The position numbers and the translations under genes are program-made. Positions 24,485 through 29,101 of a DNA stretch of 29,101 nt are shown piece after piece. Origin of the DNA: a virus; the IMG/VR virus record IMGVR_UViG_3300024980_000011, positions 1 to 29,101 of that record. The stretch is one strand, 5' to 3'. How positions within the stretch are numbered: the first letter of the stretch is position 1; each line of letters begins with the position of its first letter. The notes under the pieces are model-generated. The model saw only the letters and a program-made list of their open reading frames with translations. It was not told the origin of the DNA and made no database searches.

Positions 24485-25248
24485 TACTTGCCGCCCGACA
24501 CGACCGTCGCGTATAGCTTGGCCGCCTCCGCCGGGGGCATGTCGCTAGTCACGATAGCGGTCGTTCCCGGCGGAAGCGCCAAACGTAAGGTATCCGAGTG
24601 CATCCCGTAGTACTTGGCAAGGTTGAGCAGGGCGCCGCATTGGTCGCGGAGTTTGATCTCGGGGCCGTTTGCCGTTTGCTTGATGCCGGCGAACAGTTTG
24701 CGCGCCGCGGGCGACACGCTTGAAATGTCCGCGAGGTACGTGTCGAGGATGCCCTCGCCGTCGCACTCGGGGCACTTCGGATGGGGCGGGTCGAGCTTTC
24801 GGTAGCCGAACCCGCCCGAGGCGTCCGGCATGTCCTGTTGTTTGGCGCCGCGCTTTTGTTCGGCCGCGGCGTTATGGTCCATAACGGCCGCAACGGCCAT
24901 CGCGTACTCGGTCGGGTTTTTCCATTGGTACGCATGGCCCTCTCCCCAACAATGACGACAGGAGAGGTGCCGCGTCCGACTCAGCTCGGAGGGGTCGGCC
25001 GTCGCGATAGTGACCCATTCGCGGAGTATGTCGGCGATCTCGAACATGATCGGCTCGGCCGCCGCGTCTCGTAACTCTTTGATACGGGCCGTTATTTTAC
25101 CGTCCCGCATTAACTCGGCGACGCGGCTCGAAACGGTCGCCGGCTTCATTCTGCCCGCATCGTAGGCCACGCGATAGGCGTCCGCGTCTGAGTGACAGTC
25201 GGGACGTGCGCGGGCGATACAAAAGGCTTCTTGCTTAGGCGTTAACAT
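24484..25248 (-). CDS. terS: Small terminase subunit (Terminase_2) with DnaJ-type Cys pairs, 254 aa
   Basis: The N-terminal 60 residues (LTPKQEAFCIARARP...DAYRVAYDAGRMKPATVSSRVAELMRDGKI) match the DNA-binding helix-turn-helix of Terminase_2 small subunits, which recognise the packaging site. An insertion between residues 97 and 165 carries two CxxCxGEG motifs (CRHCWGEG with Cys97 and Cys100, CPECDGEG with Cys159 and Cys162), like the zinc-binding repeats of DnaJ. The rest is helical and ends with IKLRDQCGALLNLAKYYGMHSD, typical of the oligomerisation part. The start ATG has no strong ribosome binding site. It is the first gene of the late cluster, next to the divergent control region. Confidence 0.9.
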   Translation of the reverse strand: MLTPKQEAFCIARARPDCHSDADAYRVAYDAGRMKPATVSSRVAELMRDGKITARIKELRDAAAEPIMFEIADILREWVTIATADPSELSRTRHLSCRHCWGEGHAYQWKNPTEYAMAVAAVMDHNAAAEQKRGAKQQDMPDASGGFGYRKLDPPHPKCPECDGEGILDTYLADISSVSPAARKLFAGIKQTANGPEIKLRDQCGALLNLAKYYGMHSDTLRLALPPGTTAIVTSDMPPAEAAKLYATVVSGGK

Positions 25249-25303
25249 GGGTCAATTCTTACTGACTTGGTCGTCACAATCAAGCGAAGCGGCGGCGGGT
25301 ACT

Positions 25304-25552
25304 CGGGGTAAAAGTCGGGGTATTTTCCTAATGTCTTACTTATCAATACTTTACGTTCTTAAATACCCCGATACCCTAATACCCTGTAATAATACTAATA
25401 GCACTATACGTATATAGGATATGGGAGAGGGACGCACGGGATATAGGGAAGCGTGGGCGCGGGAGAGTGAAAAAGTGACACGGGGTATTGGGTTACGGGG
25501 TAAGCCCTAATAAATCAATGACTTATCGTACCCGCTAAAAAGTTACGGGGTA
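25304..25552. repeat. Six CGGGGTA repeats, five direct and one inverted
   Basis: CGGGGTA occurs at 25304-25310, 25316-25322, 25481-25487, 25496-25502 and 25546-25552, with the inverted form TACCCCG at 25364-25370. Two of them sit in the longer 11-mer TTACGGGGTAA at 25493-25503 and 25543-25553, exactly 50 bases apart. Two TACCCT near-copies follow at 25372-25385. Such clusters around an AT-rich island look like binding sites of one protein (repressor, activator or replication initiator). The binding protein is not evident in the window. Confidence 0.75.
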
Positions 25553-25564
25553 ACGGCGGGTACG
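25527..25564. repeat. Inverted repeat CGTACCCGC / GCGGGTACG, operator candidate
   Basis: A perfect 9-bp inverted repeat has arms at 25527-25535 and 25556-25564 and a 20-base spacer that encloses one TTACGGGGTAA copy. The core GCGGGTAC appears again at 25295-25302 near the terminase gene. The long spacer does not suit a terminator, and no T run follows, so a protein-binding site is the likelier role. Confidence 0.6.
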
Positions 25565-25626
25565 CTCTCGCGCTCTCGCAGCGCCGCACGCTTCCCTCTC
25601 GCCGCGCTCCGGCGGCGCGCGGCACT

Positions 25627-25656
25627 ATTGACGGGGCAGTCAATACCTAGTATGGT
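25627..25656 (+). promoter_or_regulatory. Sigma70-like promoter with -35 box inside an inverted repeat
   Basis: TTGACG at 25628-25633 and TATGGT at 25651-25656 are separated by 17 bases, a good -35 and moderate -10 match. The -35 box lies in an inverted repeat TATTGAC (25626-25632) / GTCAATA (25639-25645) with a six-base spacer, a likely repressor or activator site. Transcription would start about 25 bases before the ribosome binding site of the first plus-strand gene. Host sigma70 use is inference. Confidence 0.62.
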
Positions 25657-25684
25657 CGCGGGACATTCAAGAGAGGAGCGCGAC

Positions 25685-25870
25685 ATGCTTAAAAGGTTAG
25701 GGATATTTCTCGGAGTCGTAGCGTTTTTCGTCGCGGCGTTTTTTATGGTGCTATTCGCCGGAGGCGGGAAATGGGGGACGGAGCCCGCTGGTACGGGCAT
25801 GTTTTTCTCGTTGTTTATGGGGGTACTCTTTGGGGTCATGACACAAGGCGCTTTCGGGGGTGACGAGTGA
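25685..25870 (+). CDS. Small membrane protein with two helices, 61 aa
   Basis: The start is ATG at 25685 with GAGGAG seven bases upstream. A TTG at 25628 is in frame, but it lies inside the promoter's -35 box. The product has two hydrophobic segments, about residues 5-25 (LGIFLGVVAFFVAAFFMVLFAG) and 38-55 (MFFSLFMGVLFGVMTQGAF), separated by a short Gly/Thr-rich loop. It would sit in the inner membrane. It is the first gene of a six-gene operon with overlapping ends and overlaps the next gene by four bases. Function is unknown. A two-helix peptide in an early-type operon could act on the host membrane or in superinfection exclusion, which is a guess. Confidence 0.7.
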   Translation: MLKRLGIFLGVVAFFVAAFFMVLFAGGGKWGTEPAGTGMFFSLFMGVLFGVMTQGAFGGDE

Positions 25871-26052
25871 AACTAAACGACGAGATTACCGTCCAGTTTA
25901 AAGGCGAGCTCGAGGCCCAAGTCGGCAAGGTGACGCAAGTCTCCGGCCCCTTGGTCCGCATCGTATTCCCGAACGGTCAAAAAATATTTCATTACGTGAC
26001 GCGCCCCTCGGGCCGCTACCGTATTACGCACATTAAAGGGGTGAAGGTATGA
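25867..26052 (+). CDS. Small beta-rich protein, 61 aa
   Basis: The GTG at 25867 overlaps the previous stop (GTGA), and the stop overlaps the next ATG. The protein is almost all predicted beta strand (LNDEITVQFKGELEAQVGKVTQVSGPLVRIVFPNGQKIFHYV) and ends with a basic YRITHIKGVKV. The pattern of a small SH3- or KOW-like barrel is suggested. It resembles the N-terminal half of the next gene's product, around the segment (F)xNGQ and the end ITHIKG versus VTHVNG, so the two may be related by duplication. Function is unknown. Confidence 0.68.
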   Translation: MKLNDEITVQFKGELEAQVGKVTQVSGPLVRIVFPNGQKIFHYVTRPSGRYRITHIKGVKV

Positions 26053-26471
26053 AGCGCGCAGACGTTCAATTAAAAGCGGGCGACCGCGTTCTCGTCGCTA
26101 CCGGAGGCCCTCGCGATGAAACCCTCGACGCCTATGTCGCGGGCGAAAACGGCCTACACGCCGAGCTCCAATTTAACGACGGGCAGCGCCTACTATTTAA
26201 AATGGACGGGACGCGTTCCGGCTTGGCGGTTTTCTGCGATGATAAAGTGACGCATGTAAACGGCGAAGCGGTCGAGGGCGCGCCGACCTACACAGACAGG
26301 CGCGGCATGGTCGAGGCTTTAAACAATACGACTAGGGCTATATTGCTTTGCGACTCAATGGCCGCCGCCCTCCGCGAGTTTTGCGACAGGGTCGACGCCG
26401 ACGAGATACGCAGTAAACGCACGTACGCGCAGTTTAAAGCCTTGCTCGCTGAGTACGAGGCGCTCTCGTGA
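26049..26471 (+). CDS. Hypothetical protein with beta N-terminal and helical C-terminal domain, 140 aa
   Basis: The ATG overlaps the preceding stop (ATGA), with AAGG just before it. Residues about 1-75 are beta-rich (LKAGDRVLVATGGPRDETLDAYVAG; LQFNDGQRLLFKMDG; DKVTHVNGEAV) and resemble the 61-aa product upstream. Residues about 80-140 are helical (MVEALNNTTRAILLCDSMAAALREFCDRV; YAQFKALLAEYEA). The gene overlaps the methyltransferase start by four bases. I recognise no family. A partner or regulator of the methyltransferase is possible from position only. Confidence 0.68.
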   Translation: MKRADVQLKAGDRVLVATGGPRDETLDAYVAGENGLHAELQFNDGQRLLFKMDGTRSGLAVFCDDKVTHVNGEAVEGAPTYTDRRGMVEALNNTTRAILLCDSMAAALREFCDRVDADEIRSKRTYAQFKALLAEYEALS

Positions 26472-27946
26472 GGTTCGGTTCGGTATGCTCCGGCATTGAA
26501 GCGGCCGCTGTTGCGTGGCACCCTCTCGGATGGCGCGCGGCCTGGTGCGCCGAGATCGAGCCCTTCCCCTCGGCGGTGCTCGCGCACCATTACCCGACCG
26601 TCCCCAATATGGGCGACATGACCAAACTCCCCGACCTCGTGCGGCTCGGCCTCCTTGAAGCGCCCGACGTATTGGTCGGCGGTACGCCCTGCCAGGCGTT
26701 CAGCGTTGCCGGCTTGCGACACTCGCTCGCCGACGATCGCGGCAATTTAACCCTCTCTTACTTTCACTTATTGGACGCCATCGATCATGCTCGAGCCGAA
26801 CGAAACGAACCCGCCTGTATCGCCGTATGGGAAAATGTCCCCGGCGTTCTCTCCACAAAAGACAATGCTTTCGGCTGCTTCCTTGCTGGCCTTGCCGGGG
26901 AAAGTGATGCGCTACTCCCGCCAGGGGGTAAATGGTCGGACGCTGGTGTTATTGTTGGACCCGCGCGAGCAATCGCTTGGCGGATTCTTGACGCCCAATA
27001 TTTCGGCTTGGCCCAACGCCGCCGCCGTGTGTTCGTTGTCGCAAGTGCTAGAAACGACATCGATCCCGCCGCGATACTTTTTGAGTTCGAAGGCGTGCGC
27101 CGGGATTCTCCGCCGAGCCGAGAAACGGGGCAAGAAGCTACCGCCGGCACTTATGGCTGCGCTGGAATCGGCAGTTACGAAAACAACGGGCACGGCCCCG
27201 ACGACCCTACCGGACCCCTGCTGAAAGGTTCGCCGAGCGGAGGAGGCTACCCGCTACCGCCGGTAGCGGTTTGGCCCGCCCAAGTCGCCAGCACGCTAAA
27301 CGCCCATTTTGGGGACAAAATGGGGCTAGAGGATCAGCACGCGCTGGGCGGCGCGAGCCTGTTCGTCCCGGCCGTAATGGGCACCATTACGGCCCGTATG
27401 TTTAATTCGCTGGGCGCGCGCGATGTCGAGGCGGGGGCGGTAATCGCCTTCAACCATAACGCCCAAGCCTGCCAGCTACCGAGCGAAAACACCGATACAA
27501 CCGCCGCCCCCTCGCTAACCTGTTCGCAGGGGGCGGCGGTCGCTCTAGCCTTACGGGGCCGCGAAGGCGGAGCGACTGCAGAAGTCGGCGACGAGTGCGC
27601 CTTCGCCCTTCGAGCTAGTAGCGGCGGAGGAGATAAGCCGCACGTACTTTCAATACACGAAAATCAGCGCGCGGAAATAACGCTAAACGATACGGCAGGC
27701 GCTCTAAATTCGGGCGGCGGAAAACCAGGGCAAGGATACCCGACGGCTTTTACGTCCGCGATGCAAGTCCGCCGCCTAACCCCGCGCGAATGCGAGCGTC
27801 TGCAAGGCTTCCCCGACGATTACACGCTCGTCCCGCATCGTAACAAGCCGGCCGCCGCCGGCCCTCGCTACAAGGCGCTCGGTAACTCGATGGCCGTCCC
27901 CTGCATGGCGTGGATCGGCGCGCGTATCGCGGCGGCGCTCCTATGA
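26468..27946 (+). CDS. DNA (cytosine-5) methyltransferase, 492 aa
   Basis: The enzyme methylates the C5 position of cytosine in DNA, using S-adenosylmethionine. Motif I is at residues 3-12 (FGSVCSGIEA), the catalytic PCQ at 74-76 with Cys75, motif VI ENV at 122-124, and motif VIII QRRRRVFVVA at 183-192. RRLTPRECERLQGFPDDYT (435-453) and GNSMAVP (472-478) form the C-terminal motifs. Residues about 210-430, where the target-recognition domain should lie, are Gly/Ala-rich. They contain repeated short units such as STLNAHFG, APSLTCSQG and GALNSGGG, as in many phage-borne relatives. GTG overlaps the preceding stop. No endonuclease gene is near, so it may protect phage DNA from host restriction. 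Confidence 0.95.
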   Translation: MRFGSVCSGIEAAAVAWHPLGWRAAWCAEIEPFPSAVLAHHYPTVPNMGDMTKLPDLVRLGLLEAPDVLVGGTPCQAFSVAGLRHSLADDRGNLTLSYFHLLDAIDHARAERNEPACIAVWENVPGVLSTKDNAFGCFLAGLAGESDALLPPGGKWSDAGVIVGPARAIAWRILDAQYFGLAQRRRRVFVVASARNDIDPAAILFEFEGVRRDSPPSRETGQEATAGTYGCAGIGSYENNGHGPDDPTGPLLKGSPSGGGYPLPPVAVWPAQVASTLNAHFGDKMGLEDQHALGGASLFVPAVMGTITARMFNSLGARDVEAGAVIAFNHNAQACQLPSENTDTTAAPSLTCSQGAAVALALRGREGGATAEVGDECAFALRASSGGGDKPHVLSIHENQRAEITLNDTAGALNSGGGKPGQGYPTAFTSAMQVRRLTPRECERLQGFPDDYTLVPHRNKPAAAGPRYKALGNSMAVPCMAWIGARIAAALL

Positions 27947-28089
27947 CCTGCCCCCTCGCCCGTACCGCCTCGAAGCGTCACGTCTACACATTCGCCGGCG
28001 AGGCCATTATCCGCACGGCCCACGCCTACACGCGGCGCGGGATTTACCGGTGCGCGTGCGGTAAGGTTAAGCGGAGGGCGCCCCGGTGA
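27943..28089 (+). CDS. Small Cys-containing basic protein, 48 aa
   Basis: ATG at 27943 overlaps the methyltransferase stop (ATGA), and the stop at 28087-28089 overlaps the next start. The product is basic, with Cys3, His13 and His27, and a terminal YRCACGKVKRR (Cys37 and Cys39). The CxCG pair with the earlier Cys and His residues looks like a small zinc-binding fold, common among short phage proteins of unknown role. It falls below common gene-length cut-offs and could easily be missed. Translation coupling supports that it is real. Confidence 0.6.
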   Translation: MTCPLARTASKRHVYTFAGEAIIRTAHAYTRRGIYRCACGKVKRRAPR

Positions 28090-28286
28090 GCTGCGCCCAT
28101 TTCTACCATACGGACGATCTCATGCCCCGCGACGCCTCGGGCGTGGTGCGCTGGCCGTGCTGCCGGTGCGGGGCGGTCGCCGCCGTACCTTACGGGCTCG
28201 CGGTAAACGGTACGATTATCGGGCCAGGCGAGGAGCCCCCGCCGCCGGCACTTTGGGAGCGACTAGCCCGCGCCCTTCGCAAATAA
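28086..28286 (+). CDS. Small Cys/His-rich protein, 66 aa
   Basis: GTG at 28086 overlaps the preceding stop (GTGA). The N-terminus has MSCAHFYHTDD, then WPCCRCGAV, so Cys3, His5 and the CCxCG group could bind zinc. The rest is short: a Pro-rich stretch (GPGEEPPPPALW) and a basic helical end (ERLARALRK). It is the last gene of the plus-strand operon and is followed by the terminator at 28285-28313. Function is unknown; both small proteins may bind nucleic acid or protein. Confidence 0.62.
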   Translation: MSCAHFYHTDDLMPRDASGVVRWPCCRCGAVAAVPYGLAVNGTIIGPGEEPPPPALWERLARALRK

Positions 28287-28313
28287 AAACGCCCCTCTCG
28301 GGGCGTTTCGTTT
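28285..28313 (+). terminator. Intrinsic terminator ending the plus-strand operon, possibly bidirectional
   Basis: ACGCCCC at 28289-28295 pairs with GGGGCGT at 28300-28306 around the loop TCTC, with TTTCGTTT following. The A-rich upstream side (AAATAAAAACG) gives a T-rich tail on the minus strand too, so it could stop transcription from both sides. Confidence 0.85.
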
Positions 28314-28349
28314 AGTGGATTAGACTGGTACGGCCCCAATCTATCAGAC

Positions 28350-28388
28350 AATAAAAAGCCCCGCAAGGCTGTCCATACCTTGCGGGGC
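28350..28388 (-). terminator. Intrinsic terminator for the minus-strand helicase gene
   Basis: An 11-bp perfect stem (GCCCCGCAAGG at 28358-28368, CCTTGCGGGGC at 28378-28388) with a nine-base loop is followed on the minus strand by TTTTTATT. It lies 45 bases after the stop of the gene at 28433 and faces the plus-strand terminator at 28285-28313, so two convergent operons end here. Confidence 0.88.
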
Positions 28389-28432
28389 AAGTGTCGGCGG
28401 CTACGAGGGGAGCGTGCGCCGACCGGTCAATA

Positions 28433-29101
28433 CTAAGCGGCCCGCACGCCGAACTCAATACCCCCCGTTTGCGCTTTGCTATACGCGGCGGCAATGGCCG
28501 CGGCGCCCACGATGCCCGCTTGTATCGATCGAGCCTTGACGTATAACACGGGCTTGCTCGAGTCAGGCGCTACGATGTTATTAACGCGGCCGCCGTCGAG
28601 CCCCGGGTGCTTTATATATCCCATATCGACGAGGAGCTGCTCGCGCTTGCGATGCGTGAGTACCCTCGAGCGGCCGATCTTGTCGAGCAAGCGCGCGACG
28701 GCGTGGGTCGAGATCCAACCGCCAATGAAGCCAGGCGTACCGGCCTCGATCGCTTCCATAATTTCTTGTTCAATACCGCCAATACTGGCGCCGATCGCCT
28801 CCTCGGTGCTCGAGGTAATGGGCGCGCGCTGGCACTCGCCGGCGGGGTTTAGCTCGGCGGGTATGGCGTAGGTCGCGAGGTACTCCGACACGGCCGCGTA
28901 GCCGCCGCCGTTAAGCCACTGGTACAAGCTCGGGAAGTAGTTTCCCTGCATACCGTCGCGGGTTAGGTCGTCGGCGTGTTGCTGCGCGCAGTAGAAATTC
29001 GCGAAGCGGCGGTCATTGCGCGTCTTGCGGAGCGCATCCTTATGATTGCTATTTAAAATAAAATTACAGCATATCCACGCGATGCGCTGATCGACGCCCT
29101 T
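28433..29101 (-). CDS. C-terminal part of phage primase/helicase (DUF5906/D5-like), 5' end outside window
   Basis: The frame is open from the right edge (29101) through 222 codons to the stop at 28433; the first in-window ATG at 28951 is internal. The edge-proximal part reads NHKDALRKTRNDRRFANFYCAQQHADDL, followed by GMQGNYFPSLYQWLNGGGYAAVSEYLATY and IPAELNPAGECQRAPITSSTEEAI. This is the C-terminal region I recall from large phage replication proteins with a D5/DUF5906-like helicase domain. The rest (GGWISTHAVARLLDKIGRSRVLTHRKREQLLVDMGY) looks like a winged-helix-type DNA-binding end. The Walker motifs lie outside the window, so the call is by pattern. The gene ends at its own terminator and runs opposite to the methyltransferase operon. 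Confidence 0.75.
   Translation of the reverse strand, partial: KGVDQRIAWICCNFILNSNHKDALRKTRNDRRFANFYCAQQHADDLTRDGMQGNYFPSLYQWLNGGGYAAVSEYLATYAIPAELNPAGECQRAPITSSTEEAIGASIGGIEQEIMEAIEAGTPGFIGGWISTHAVARLLDKIGRSRVLTHRKREQLLVDMGYIKHPGLDGGRVNNIVAPDSSKPVLYVKARSIQAGIVGAAAIAAAYSKAQTGGIEFGVRAA

Larger units (their letters stand above)
25249..25684. promoter_or_regulatory. Divergent control region between late and plus-strand blocks
   Basis: This is the only gene-free stretch over 300 bases. It contains an AT-rich island (about 25321-25420) in an otherwise GC-rich sequence, with a 10-bp palindrome TATACGTATA (25405-25414). It also carries six CGGGGTA copies, a 9-bp inverted repeat and a promoter (listed separately). 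Part of the right side (25565-25620) is GC-rich with CTCTCGC repeats. No convincing coding frame is present. It must hold the signals for both the terminase-led minus cluster and the plus-strand operon, and it could also hold the replication origin or the packaging site, which cannot be decided from sequence. Confidence 0.7.

Noticed and set aside
25390-25408. Resemblance to a T7-type promoter (TAATAC then CACTATA)
   Set aside because: The spacing between the two parts is two bases longer than in T7 promoters, the initiation GGG is missing at the right place, and no single-subunit RNA polymerase gene is present.
25628-25684. TTG start at 25628 giving an 80-aa membrane protein
   Set aside because: The TTG is within the -35 box of the promoter, while ATG at 25685 has GAGGAG at good distance and begins exactly before the first membrane helix.
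26787-27224. Second open frame inside the methyltransferase gene
   Set aside because: The methyltransferase motifs continue unbroken through this stretch in the main frame, and the alternative has no ribosome binding site or domain.
1-29101. Search for tRNA genes, CRISPR arrays, IS elements and integrase
   Set aside because: No tRNA-like cloverleaf, regularly spaced repeat-spacer pattern, transposase or recombinase motif was seen by reading; not excluded by computation.

Overview
The window is a stretch of a GC-rich (roughly 60 %) tailed-phage genome with a contractile tail (myovirus morphology). It could be a free phage or a prophage; no host gene, integrase, tRNA, IS element or CRISPR array is visible. 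The family set (DUF1073 portal, DUF2213 protease, DUF2184 capsid, DUF4054 adaptor, DUF3383 sheath, DUF3277 tube, Dit-like, DUF6983-like plug, gp138-like spike, gp25-like, baseplate J, DUF2612) is the one seen in Bcep781-like and related myophages of Gram-negative hosts. The spanins and the signal-anchor lysozyme also require a Gram-negative host. I cannot name the host.

Layout. From 25248 down to 1, one long minus-strand late cluster runs in canonical order: small and large terminase, portal, Mu-F-like head protein, protease/scaffold, decoration protein, major capsid (followed by an intrinsic terminator at 17472-17503), head-tail connectors, sheath, tube, tail chaperone with a probable -1 frameshift product, tape measure, baseplate, fibres, then lysis. 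The genes are packed with 1-17 base overlaps. The lysis genes are in two parts: a PAS-domain membrane protein plus signal-anchor lysozyme (3844-5060), and an Rz/Rz1 pair at the left edge (1-435). Between them lie a fibre with a YadA-like head and three poorly known proteins.

From 25685 to 28286 a plus-strand operon of six overlapping genes encodes a two-helix membrane peptide, two small beta-rich proteins that look related to each other, a C5-cytosine DNA methyltransferase without a visible restriction partner, and two small Cys-rich proteins. It ends at a terminator that faces the terminator of a minus-strand gene at the right edge (28433-29101), the C-terminal end of what looks like a phage primase/helicase.

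The only large gene-free stretch, 25249-25684, separates the divergent late and plus-strand blocks. It holds an AT-rich island, six copies of CGGGGTA, a 9-bp inverted repeat, and a sigma70-like promoter whose -35 box lies in a 7-bp inverted repeat.

The most interesting items are the PAS-domain membrane protein beside the lysozyme, the hidden Rz1 frame, the -1 frameshift extension of the tail chaperone, the YadA-like fibre, and the repeat-rich divergent control region. Family names are from recognition by eye; no search was run.
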